NCBI GenBank assembly: GCA_964598225.1
Contig: CAZRBG010000002.1
Location: 145,341-209,340 of the forward strand
Direction: 5' to 3'
Origin: SG8-4 sp964598225
GTDB taxonomy: Bacteria; Planctomycetota; Phycisphaerae; Sedimentisphaerales; Anaerobacaceae
Length of the DNA stretch: 64,000 bases
The notes under the pieces were generated by a model. It was given only the letters and a program-made list of their open reading frames with translations, was not told the DNA's origin and searched no databases. Positions 6,654 through 14,150 of this stretch are shown here, one piece after another; positions within the stretch are counted from its first letter, which is position 1, and each line of letters opens with the position of its first letter. A program made the translations under genes and the position numbers.

Positions 6654-9554
6654 TTAGACTCCTTGTATTTCTTTTTGTAAGTTGGCAGGAATTTCAATAT
6701 CAAGAAGACGGATAACAAGTTCGTCGATTTGGTTATCGAGATGAGCACAAGAGCGCTTAAGCATTGTTTTCTCATGAGGGGTCTTTGCAACGAACGCTTT
6801 TCGGGTAAGTGAAATGCGTTGTCTTCCGAGATTATTGAGTGCTTCGCATCCATTATTCTCGGAAGCTGATGGAGGTAGCGGTAGGTCCTTTATGTGTTTA
6901 ATCTTGAGTTCGGCAAATACTCGTCCCTTCCTAGGCTCAATCGTGCGGAAGTACCACGTTGAAATCTTACTGTTTAAGATCGCGCAAAGTCCAGCAAGGT
7001 CCAGCGAGCAGGTAGTCTTCGGGAACACAATAAAGAAATTATTACTTGCATATCTCTTTTCGGAATCCAATGCTGCAAGAACAAAATCGCCGGTTCGCCT
7101 GACCAAAAGTTTTTCTTGGGCATACCACTCAAGCTTTCCTGCGTTGGCGTAACGCTGTTTTGTTTTCTTTTTCGGTACTGCACTGAGTCTTATGTAGCGG
7201 CCGTTCCATTTCAAATGATATGGTGCTATCTCATCCCTCCCAAAAAGCAAGGGTCGGCATGTCTCATCGACCACCTCATCTACGAAGAGCTCTTTCCTAA
7301 TATTCCCGCTGTGCACGCCCTCATGGATCTCAAAGAAATCGCCTATTTTCGGGCAATTCTCCAGGTTTTCTAGAATTCTTCTCTTCTCATTAGTTAGAAA
7401 CAGGTTGAAAGCGCATCTTGGATTTCTTCTGAAGTCAGATTGTGGTATCTTGTGAGAAAAGGCATGTTCAGGATCATAAACACCGACTGCAACCAAGTGG
7501 TTCTCTTTCGCGGTCTTCTTCTGCCCTATAATCGTGGAGGCGTCGATCACAGCCGAAGCAAAGGCCATTCCCCACCAATCGATGTGCGTAATGGTCAAGT
7601 TTTCCAGAATGTAGCGCCGCGTATCCTCATAGTTTTTAAGTAAGATGATGTCGGGTAAAACCATCCCAAACATACCGCCAGAAACTCCAAGTATGATACC
7701 ACGCTCGACAAAGGGCCGAAAAATATCGAGGATCCCAGTCACAGAAGTGTACCTATTCCTGAGATATAGAGTTGTGGATTCGTCAAAAGGAATACCTTTT
7801 TGTCCCCACGGCGGATTTCCGATTACGGCGTCGAAGCCGGGGTTTTTGCGGTTGAAGATTTCGGGGAATTCGGCTTTCCAGTCGAAGGGGTTTATTCGGT
7901 CGTGGAGGTCGTCTGGATTCCCGCCTTCGCGGGAATGACAGGAGGAGTCGAAGAAGTCTGGGCCGATCAGGGAGTTGCCGCATTTGATGTTGGTCGCGAG
8001 GTCGGGCAGGGCACGTTCATGGAAGAGGCGGTACTGGTTTTCGATAGTCTGCTGGTTCTCGCCTTCGAGGACTTTGAGCAGCAGAGACAGTTTTGTGACT
8101 TCAACGGCCTGCGAGTCGATATCTACGCCGTAGATGTTGTTGAGCAGGATTCGCTTCTTTTCGGCGACGGTCAGCTTGTAGTTCGGGGTCTGGGATTCCG
8201 GGCGCATTTCGGAGTATTGGGGCGCCTGGTAGATTTTCGGGTCTCTGCCCTTCAGGTGCTTTTCGGGATCGTTGTCGGTGTAATATTTCAAGTGCCAGTC
8301 GAGCAGGTATTGGAAAGCGCCGATCAGGAACGAGCCTGAGCCACAGGCGGGATCGAGGATGCGCAGGTTCGAGACCGCTCTCGGCGTCTTTCCCTCGCAG
8401 AGCTTGCCGACGGTGTTCTTGACGATGTAATCGACGATATACGACGGCGTGTAATAGACGCCGCCTGCCTTCTTGACTTCGGGTTTGTCCTCGACGTTGG
8501 CCCGGTGATGTGTCGTGAGCTTTATGACTTTGCCGAGGAACTGCTCGTAGACGTTGCCGAGTATTTCCGCCGGCAGGACGGAGAACTCGTAGGGGCTTTG
8601 CGGATAGTAGAGGCTGTGCAGAATCCACTTGAGGTCTTTGTCGTCAATGATGATGTTCGGCGTCAATTCGTCCGGCCCTTCAGCTCGATCAGGCTCATCG
8701 TGGAAGTGGAACAGGCCCGAATTGTATCTCTGGTCGGCTTTCTCGAATATCTCGCAGAGCCTCGGATACGTCCGGTCGCCGGTGGCTAACTTTAGTAACT
8801 GGCCGTAATCCTCAATCCCGCGATCTTCACACATCCGCAAAAAGAGGATTCTGTCGATAGTGCGCTGGACTGCGAAGTTGATTTCCTTGACTGATAGATT
8901 CCTGTTTCGAAGCGCGATAATGCGGGCGAGCATGCCGCGCCACTTCTCGATTTCCGCTAAGAATTCCTTATCGACGGTGCTCGTGCCGCGTTTGCCCTTT
9001 GCGGTTGCGGCGAATTTGTCGAAAGACCCCTTCAATATAGACTCTTTGGCGAAAATATCGGCGATTTTGGGCCAGTCTTTGAGGTAGTCTTTGTAGGTGA
9101 AGAACATGATTCTGGCGGTGTCGGCCCTGTCGGTCTGCTTGGGTCGCACGAGGCAATCGTAAACAGCCAATTCCTCGAAATCGGTAAGAATCGACAGCGG
9201 CAGCCTGGCCGACCAGGCATAGCGCCGCAACTGGTAGGCGGGATTCGGATCGCCCTTGATGTCAACGGATGGTTTCTTGGCCTCAAGGAAGAACTTGCGA
9301 ACGCCGCCTATGCGAAAGCAATAATCGGGCGCCTTGGTGGCGCCGCCGACCTTGATCGCGTCCTCGTGGATTACGTCCTTGTACGCCTGGGCATAGCCGG
9401 CCTTGTTCGTTACGTCCCAGCCCAATTGCTCGAAAAGCGGATCGAGAAACTCTCTGCGAAGCTGGGTCTCGTTATACTGCGGCGAGCGGTATATTTCTAT
9501 GTGCCGGTCAAACGTCTCAACAAGCTCGGCGACTCTCGGAGGCACTGCAGTCAT
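6654..9554 (-). CDS. Type IIG restriction-modification enzyme (Eco57I-like N6-adenine methylase/endonuclease)
   Basis: A single 966-residue chain that should both cut DNA and methylate adenine. The N-terminal region has a PD-(D/E)xK-like nuclease motif (APDYCFRIGG...FFLEAKKPS, about residues 85-105). Methylase motif I, LDPACGSGSFLIGAF, lies near residue 397 and the catalytic NPPW motif near 580. A variable target-recognition region and a helical tail follow. I chose ATG 9552-9554 because GGGAG lies 10 bases upstream; an in-frame start 8 codons earlier lacks this. A dispersed palindrome is translated in frame as CHSREGGNP between motifs I and IV. Two further genes follow on the same strand. 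Confidence 0.9.
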   Translation of the reverse strand: MTAVPPRVAELVETFDRHIEIYRSPQYNETQLRREFLDPLFEQLGWDVTNKAGYAQAYKDVIHEDAIKVGGATKAPDYCFRIGGVRKFFLEAKKPSVDIKGDPNPAYQLRRYAWSARLPLSILTDFEELAVYDCLVRPKQTDRADTARIMFFTYKDYLKDWPKIADIFAKESILKGSFDKFAATAKGKRGTSTVDKEFLAEIEKWRGMLARIIALRNRNLSVKEINFAVQRTIDRILFLRMCEDRGIEDYGQLLKLATGDRTYPRLCEIFEKADQRYNSGLFHFHDEPDRAEGPDELTPNIIIDDKDLKWILHSLYYPQSPYEFSVLPAEILGNVYEQFLGKVIKLTTHHRANVEDKPEVKKAGGVYYTPSYIVDYIVKNTVGKLCEGKTPRAVSNLRILDPACGSGSFLIGAFQYLLDWHLKYYTDNDPEKHLKGRDPKIYQAPQYSEMRPESQTPNYKLTVAEKKRILLNNIYGVDIDSQAVEVTKLSLLLKVLEGENQQTIENQYRLFHERALPDLATNIKCGNSLIGPDFFDSSCHSREGGNPDDLHDRINPFDWKAEFPEIFNRKNPGFDAVIGNPPWGQKGIPFDESTTLYLRNRYTSVTGILDIFRPFVERGIILGVSGGMFGMVLPDIILLKNYEDTRRYILENLTITHIDWWGMAFASAVIDASTIIGQKKTAKENHLVAVGVYDPEHAFSHKIPQSDFRRNPRCAFNLFLTNEKRRILENLENCPKIGDFFEIHEGVHSGNIRKELFVDEVVDETCRPLLFGRDEIAPYHLKWNGRYIRLSAVPKKKTKQRYANAGKLEWYAQEKLLVRRTGDFVLAALDSEKRYASNNFFIVFPKTTCSLDLAGLCAILNSKISTWYFRTIEPRKGRVFAELKIKHIKDLPLPPSASENNGCEALNNLGRQRISLTRKAFVAKTPHEKTMLKRSCAHLDNQIDELVIRLLDIEIPANLQKEIQGV
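7913..7941 (-). repeat. Palindromic repeat copy inside the RM gene
   Basis: The inverted repeat GATTCCCGCC...GCGGGAATGAC matches, on the opposite strand, the two 30-bp elements at 4105 and 4347, with a one-base difference in the loop. It is read in frame and gives the peptide CHSREGGNP in a linker near residue 540. Confidence 0.85.
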
Positions 9555-9786
9555 AAAGCACTTTCTCCCTCTATTCAAGCCGGAACAGAATCATCTACTC
9601 TCAGGACGATAGCAGATCGATCCAACGATGTCAATGGAGACCGAAATCCTGTGAATTGGTAACGTGTATCGAAAAGCGGGTAGCACAAATTGGTGCAAAT
9701 CTACCATGTTCGTTGAATTATTTGTTCGAATTGCAGCGGTGGGGCGAGCCCTGCCTTATTAATCTATGAAGCGGGTTGTACGTTTT

Positions 9787-9945
9787 TTATGCTGTTTTTG
9801 TTGTTTTTCTTCTGTTTAGCAGCCAGCCGGAGAATGCTATTGCGAGGGAGCCGAGGGTCAGGTCGAGGATTACGTCGGCGGATAGTTGGTATATGAGCAA
9901 GCAAAGTCCTGCCGTTGTCAATACGACAATCGATTTCCGTCTCAT
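9787..9945 (-). CDS. Small two-helix membrane protein
   Basis: A 52-codon gene with an excellent ribosome binding site (GGAGGAG, 6 bases before ATG 9943-9945). It encodes a basic start (MRRKSIVVL), two hydrophobic segments (about 5-20 and 24-43) and a positively charged tail (NRRKTTKTA). No homologue is recognised. It is preceded by a strong promoter and a leader of roughly 150 bases. The RBS and promoter make it likely to be expressed; the function is unknown, for example a membrane regulator or toxin-like peptide. Confidence 0.6.
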   Translation of the reverse strand: MRRKSIVVLTTAGLCLLIYQLSADVILDLTLGSLAIAFSGWLLNRRKTTKTA

Positions 9946-10099
9946 CTTTTTCTCCTCCAAGAGAACCGTTCGCAGGATGCCGAGATATCGGCAAATTCCA
10001 CTTTTCGCGCGCAGCGCCCATAGCGGAACCTCCTGTTCCTACAGTGGGAGAAGTGCCTCGCATAGACGGGCTTCTCACCACACCTCCATGTATGAAAGC

Positions 10100-10129
10100 A
10101 TTATATATGATTGACCGGCGGGCTGTCAA
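10100..10129 (-). promoter_or_regulatory. Sigma-70-type promoter for the small membrane gene
   Basis: On the minus strand TTGACA (10124-10129) and TATAAT (10100-10105) are both perfect consensus boxes, 18 bases apart. Transcription would start near 10093 and give a leader of about 150 bases before the ATG at 9945. No known riboswitch was recognised in the leader. Confidence 0.75.
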
Positions 10130-10244
10130 CAGCAATAAGTACGCATTTTGAAAAATACTGAGATAGTGAGGCCGGCGCAGCCGAAATCGGCATTTTCAGT
10201 CTTTCGACGCGGTCGTGTGGGCCGATAGTCTGCAATAGAGCAAT

Positions 10245-10321
10245 AAAAAAGGCCCCTGTCGGAAGGAGGACCAAAAAACAACAGGGGCCTGAAAAGGCTG
10301 TAACCCTCCGCAGTCACAGCC
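10245..10321 (-). terminator. Tandem hairpins with a T-tract
   Basis: On the minus strand a small hairpin (GGCTGT/ACAGCC, 10296-10321) is followed by a 9-bp GC-rich stem (GGCCCCTGT/ACAGGGGCC, ends at 10251-10259 and 10281-10289) and then TTTTTTATT. This is a convincing rho-independent terminator. It lies about 250 bases after the only upstream gene on that strand (stop at 10577), so 10322-10576 is a long 3' UTR or an unseen small RNA. I found no gene in it. Confidence 0.75.
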
Positions 10322-10576
10322 CAATATGCGTATGACGCCACGATGCAAATCCGCACTTTCGAGAAGGGCCCTCCCGTCAAAAGCAAGTACTCCGGCGGAT
10401 CCGGGACTTCGCAGCGTCGCAAACGTCCGTCCACGCGGCTGCTTGTCTTTTCCGGCCTGATATCGGCAGAAAGACGCAGGAGGTAAAGCAGTCTATCGCT
10501 CAAATCCTGCTTCGCTTAAGAGATTTCCAGGCTGGCCAATGGATGCGATTTCCCAAGCTTATGACTGGTCGCTAGC

Positions 10577-10864
10577 TCAGTTAGAAATGAGTACCCATTC
10601 TTCGATCTTTTCCTTGCCTTCGACACGGCCGACGTATCTCCAGACCTTTCCCGTAGCCGTATCGATTTTGAATATTCCCGGCAGAGGTCTCGCCGCGGCG
10701 TGTGAAGGTGCGAGATATTGCCCGCTTTCAAGGGTGTAACGGCCGACATCAGCTTGAGGTCCGATAGCGCGGCCTTCGTTTGCCGTTTCGCCGAACGCTG
10801 CAACCAGAGTGAGTGAAATTAAGGCCCCCGCGGCTATGAGTAAGACTATGGTTGAGCTTTTCAT
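10577..10864 (-). CDS. Small exported protein of unknown function
   Basis: A 95-residue protein with a clear signal peptide (MKSSTIVLLIAAGALISLTLVAAFG). A short mature part contains GRYTLESGQYLAPS, a proline-rich stretch and PGIFKIDTATGKVWRYVG, ending in EEWVLISN. The phrase about ID-TATGKVWRY is typical of small exported planctomycete proteins, but I know no function. I chose ATG 10862-10864 for the AAAGGA site upstream rather than the start 10 codons earlier. It is probably monocistronic, ending at the terminator near 10245. Confidence 0.7.
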   Translation of the reverse strand: MKSSTIVLLIAAGALISLTLVAAFGETANEGRAIGPQADVGRYTLESGQYLAPSHAAARPLPGIFKIDTATGKVWRYVGRVEGKEKIEEWVLISN

Positions 10865-10986
10865 TCTTTTTTCCTTTCCGTGATTTATTTCCATTTGTGT
10901 GACTCTAATCTTGCCGAGGCTGCTATCGTACGTTATTATTTAAGAAAGTGCATTTTTCAAGGCAAAAAGCTTAATGCCCGAAGCCA

Positions 10987-12030
10987 ATGGCTAACAAGAG
11001 CAATCGCATATTTCTTTTTCTGCGGGTCGCAGTGGTGGTCGGCGGAATCATCCTGGCGATAATCTGGGCATCGCAGGAGCAGCGCTGGGCGGAACTCAAG
11101 GCGATTTTCGGGCAAATGAGCATTTTGGTTTTTGCCGTCGCGTTGGGGGTCTTTCTGCTCAGTCAGCTTCTGATAGGCTTTCGCTGGTGGCTGCTCCTTC
11201 GGACGCAGCATATTTTTATCAGTTACTGGGCCGCTGCGAGGCTGTATCTATTGGGATGGTTCTACAATAATGTAATGCCGAGCTCAGTGGGGGGCGATCT
11301 TGTCCGGCTGTGGTACGTCACCAAGCACACTGACAGGAGGTTCGAGGCGGCGTTGAGCGTACCGATAGATCGGATGATCGGACTGGCCAGCACGCTGGTG
11401 ATAGCGGCGTTTTTCTACATAGTGTTCCTGCGATCGGAGGGCAGGAAGATAGATTTTGTCGCGGACTCCGGCTCTCTGGCGTCTCTGTGGGGTTACAGGT
11501 GGTGGTTTCTGTCTTTTGCTATTGGTGTGACGTCGATCATTATAGGACTTTTGCTGTTTGGCAGGACCCGGGTCGTACTTAAGAAGTCATGGTCGCATTT
11601 CTGCAGGCACGCGGCGACGGCCCTGGAGAAATTCGTTAAGGCTCTCGTCCTTTACAGTAAAAAGCCGACGGCGCTGCTTGCCGCTTTCGGGCTTACGGTC
11701 ATGTTGCAGATGATGACTATTACGGGCTTTTGGTTTCTGGGTGTGAATCTTGGTATCGAGGCGAGCATTAAGTATTATTATGTCTTTTTTACGCTCGTCT
11801 GGGTCATCGGAGCGATTCCGGTGAGCATCGGCGGGGCGGTGGTAATAGAAGTTGTGCTCGCGAGCCTGTTCGTCAAATTCGCCGGAGTCGAAGAAACGGC
11901 CGCGGCGGCGCTGGCGTTGTGTCAGCGGCTCGTATGGATTGTGGCATCGCTGCCGGGCGCGCTTATACATCTTGTCGGCGCGCATTTGCCGAAAGACTTT
12001 TTTATTGACTACGATGACGTAATAAACTAA
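10987..12030 (+). CDS. UPF0104/LPG-synthase-like integral membrane protein
   Basis: A 347-residue polytopic membrane protein with about eight hydrophobic segments. It has the family signature GWFYNNVMPSSVGGDLVRLWY near residues 90-110 and the later IPVSIGGAVVIEVVLASL. These occur in the lysylphosphatidylglycerol-synthase TM/YbhN/AglD family. Members without the soluble catalytic domain, like this one, are thought to move or anchor lipids, but the substrate here is unknown. The next gene on the same strand is also a membrane protein (DUF502). Confidence 0.85.
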   Translation: MANKSNRIFLFLRVAVVVGGIILAIIWASQEQRWAELKAIFGQMSILVFAVALGVFLLSQLLIGFRWWLLLRTQHIFISYWAAARLYLLGWFYNNVMPSSVGGDLVRLWYVTKHTDRRFEAALSVPIDRMIGLASTLVIAAFFYIVFLRSEGRKIDFVADSGSLASLWGYRWWFLSFAIGVTSIIIGLLLFGRTRVVLKKSWSHFCRHAATALEKFVKALVLYSKKPTALLAAFGLTVMLQMMTITGFWFLGVNLGIEASIKYYYVFFTLVWVIGAIPVSIGGAVVIEVVLASLFVKFAGVEETAAAALALCQRLVWIVASLPGALIHLVGAHLPKDFFIDYDDVIN

Positions 12031-12130
12031 CCTACGCCGTTCCGGATAGTACAAAGTCAAGTTAAGTCCCTGGGTAGAGTAAAGATAGGTAATTAGTGGC
12101 TCCGAGAGGGATGGTGCGAAGGATATGCCA

Positions 12131-12838
12131 ATGGCGGGACACTTTAAGAGATACTTCTTGCGTGGACTGGCCGTATTGTTGCCGACCACTCTAACTATTG
12201 GGATATTCGTCTGGGGCTACACCTTTATCCAGCAGAGAATCAGCATCCACATAAACCGCGGTCTCGTTCTGCTGATAGTCAAGCTGCGCCCGGATTGGAT
12301 TCCTAAGGAAGAGCTGACCAGAATACTGGTCGAAGGCAACGGATCAGTCATAGGTTTTCTCCTTGCATTGATCGCCGTTTGCATAGTGGGGGCGATACTG
12401 GCCAGCGTGGTGGGCCGAACCATCTGGCGAATGGTCGAGCAGTTCATAATGAATACCCCGGTTTTGAGGCGGGTATATCCTTATGTCAAGCAGGTTACGG
12501 ATTTCTTTCTCACCGAAGAAGAACAGAGGTCGATGTTTCGACGTGTTGTGGCCGTCGAATATCCGCGAAAGGGCATCTGGTCAGTGGGTTTTGTAACCGG
12601 CACCGGTATCGACAGGGTCGTCTCTGTAGTCAAGAGAGAACTTGTTACCGTTTTGATACCAACTTCGCCGACGCCTTTTACCGGTTTTGTTATAATGGTT
12701 CAGAGACGGCAGACGATAGACCTGGACATGACAATTGAAGAGGCATTACGATTTATAGTAAGCGGTGGGGTAATAACTCCGGAGCGGGGTCGGGCAACGT
12801 TTGCCGAGCCGGAGACTGCTCCGCAGAAAGAGACATAA
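12131..12838 (+). CDS. DUF502 family membrane protein
   Basis: About 235 residues with two N-terminal membrane helices (YFLRGLAVLLPTTLTIGIFV and IGFLLALIAVCIVGAILASV). The DUF502 hallmarks follow: VGRTIWRMVEQ, P-V-RRVYPYVKQVTDF and PTSPTPFTGFVIMV. The family is widespread but its role is unknown. A GAAGGA site is 7 bases before ATG 12131; an ATG 6 bases earlier is too close to that site. It precedes hpf by about 50 bases and may be cotranscribed with it. Confidence 0.87.
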   Translation: MAGHFKRYFLRGLAVLLPTTLTIGIFVWGYTFIQQRISIHINRGLVLLIVKLRPDWIPKEELTRILVEGNGSVIGFLLALIAVCIVGAILASVVGRTIWRMVEQFIMNTPVLRRVYPYVKQVTDFFLTEEEQRSMFRRVVAVEYPRKGIWSVGFVTGTGIDRVVSVVKRELVTVLIPTSPTPFTGFVIMVQRRQTIDLDMTIEEALRFIVSGGVITPERGRATFAEPETAPQKET

Positions 12839-12886
12839 TAACCGGCTTCATGTAAACCTCGGAAATAACAGTAAAGGAGAATTAGA

Positions 12887-13219
12887 TTGCTTTTCACAAT
12901 CAGCGGCAAACATATCGAAATAACTGAAGCGATTCGAAGGCACGCCAAGGAAAAAACCGCCAAACTTCCGAAGTACTATAACAGCATAAACAGAGTCGAG
13001 GTGATAATAGACGGCAACAAAGGCGGTGATACGAGCGTGGAGATTATCGCCAAGGCCGAGCACGGTAAGATTTTCGTTGGCACCGAAGACGGGCAGGATG
13101 CGTATAGGTGTATTGACATGGCCGTTCATAAGCTCGAGCGACAGCTCAGGAAGACAAAAAGCAAGGAGCGCGACGACAAGCATTCGGGCGGTCATCCGAT
13201 TAGCCCGGAATCGATTTAA
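12887..13219 (+). CDS. hpf: Ribosome hibernation promoting factor / sigma-54 modulation protein
   Basis: A 110-residue short-form HPF. It has the beta-alpha-beta-beta-beta-alpha layout with MLFTISGKHIEITEAIRRHA, KLPKYYNSINRVEVII and a basic helix near HKLERQLRKTKSKERDDK. The factor binds 30S subunits in slow growth and helps silence ribosomes. It begins at TTG 12887 with AAAGGAGA upstream. It lies immediately before ptsN, ptsH and ptsI, the usual company of hpf in rpoN-linked PTS clusters, although rpoN itself is not present here. Confidence 0.88.
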   Translation: MLFTISGKHIEITEAIRRHAKEKTAKLPKYYNSINRVEVIIDGNKGGDTSVEIIAKAEHGKIFVGTEDGQDAYRCIDMAVHKLERQLRKTKSKERDDKHSGGHPISPESI

Positions 13220-13293
13220 CCTCTTGCTCGACTTCTACGACTTTTGGCATTTCCGGCTGATTGAGTAACGACGGCTTTTTTGGGGCAGATGTT

Positions 13294-13767
13294 ATGAAGC
13301 TTGAGGATTTTGTCTGTTTTGAAGCAATCGTTCCGCAGTTGCAGCATCGCGATCGTGACGGAGTGATTAAGGAATTGGTTCTGTCGCTCGAGAAAGCCGG
13401 GGGGCTCGGAAAAGGCAAAAGCGATGAAATTGCCGCCGAGGTCATAAAACGAGAGAACGAAGCCAGCACCGGGATGGGCAAAGGCGTCGCGATGCCGCAC
13501 GTTAAGCATAAGACGGCGAAAGACGTGATTGCCGCGGTCGGCCTTAGCGACACGGGAATCGACTTTGTGGCCCTCGACAAGGAACCGGTTTATTCTGTGA
13601 TATTGTTGATCAGCCCGGTGGATGATCCCGACAAGCATCTCCAGGCGATGGAAACCGTCTTCAGGCACCTGCAGAAGGAAAAATTCCGCAGGTTTCTGAA
13701 AATGTGTAATGATTCAAAGGAAATTCACGAGCTCCTTGTAGAAGCCGATGAAGATCCCTCCTTGTAG
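13294..13767 (+). CDS. ptsN: PTS IIA component, EIIA-Ntr type
   Basis: A 157-residue cytoplasmic EIIA domain of the fructose/nitrogen family. The phosphorylated histidine lies in GKGVAMPHVKHK, followed by VGLSDTGIDFVALD and the VILLISPVDDPDKHLQAM stretch typical of PtsN. With no permease nearby it probably works as a phosphorylation-controlled regulator. ATG 13294 has a GGGG stretch upstream; a TTG start 11 codons earlier lacks any site. The gene sits between hpf and ptsH. Confidence 0.87.
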   Translation: MKLEDFVCFEAIVPQLQHRDRDGVIKELVLSLEKAGGLGKGKSDEIAAEVIKRENEASTGMGKGVAMPHVKHKTAKDVIAAVGLSDTGIDFVALDKEPVYSVILLISPVDDPDKHLQAMETVFRHLQKEKFRRFLKMCNDSKEIHELLVEADEDPSL

Positions 13768-13790
13768 GGAAGATTGATTTCGAGTATAAC

Positions 13791-14111
13791 TTGACAGACA
13801 TGCAGGCAGAGCCGGATTCAGTGGAAAACGACGTTCATGTAATGGAGCTCGAGATAAAGAACTCTGACGGGCTTCACATGAGACCTGCTATGAAGTTTGT
13901 CGACATTGCCAACGGTTTCAAGAGTGATATTTCGGTGAGCAACGGAGAAACCGACGTTGACGGCAAAAGTATAATGCAAATTACAATGTTGGCGGCTACT
14001 TTCGGAACGAAGCTGCGTATAAAAGCACAAGGCCCGGATGCACGGGAGGCGATTGAGGCTTTGCGCGAGCTTGTCGAAGAGCAGCATTTCAATGAGCCGA
14101 CGCCGAATTGA
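13791..14111 (+). CDS. ptsH: Phosphocarrier protein HPr
   Basis: A 106-residue protein; the HPr core starts near residue 17. The active histidine is in NSDGLHMRPAMKFVD and the regulatory serine in VDGKSIMQIT. The phosphate passes from enzyme I to this histidine and then to EIIA. The extra N-terminal residues and the lack of a clear ribosome site leave the start uncertain among TTG 13791, ATG 13800 and ATG 13842. Its stop lies 40 bases before ptsI. Confidence 0.9.
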   Translation: MTDMQAEPDSVENDVHVMELEIKNSDGLHMRPAMKFVDIANGFKSDISVSNGETDVDGKSIMQITMLAATFGTKLRIKAQGPDAREAIEALRELVEEQHFNEPTPN

Positions 14112-14150
14112 TGACTCGCGGGGAGAAATTGAGTATGAAAGAGATGCCTT

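Noticed and set aside
10436..10462. Minus-strand ATCAGGCCGGAAAAG...AAGCAGCC resembling the SRP RNA core
   Set aside because: The bases that must close the GGAA tetraloop do not pair, and no long hairpin arms flank it.
10573..10584. TAGCTCAGTTAG resembling a tRNA D-arm
   Set aside because: No T-arm (GGTTCGANTCC) or closing acceptor stem follows, and the stretch is the C-terminal coding end of the 10577-10864 gene.
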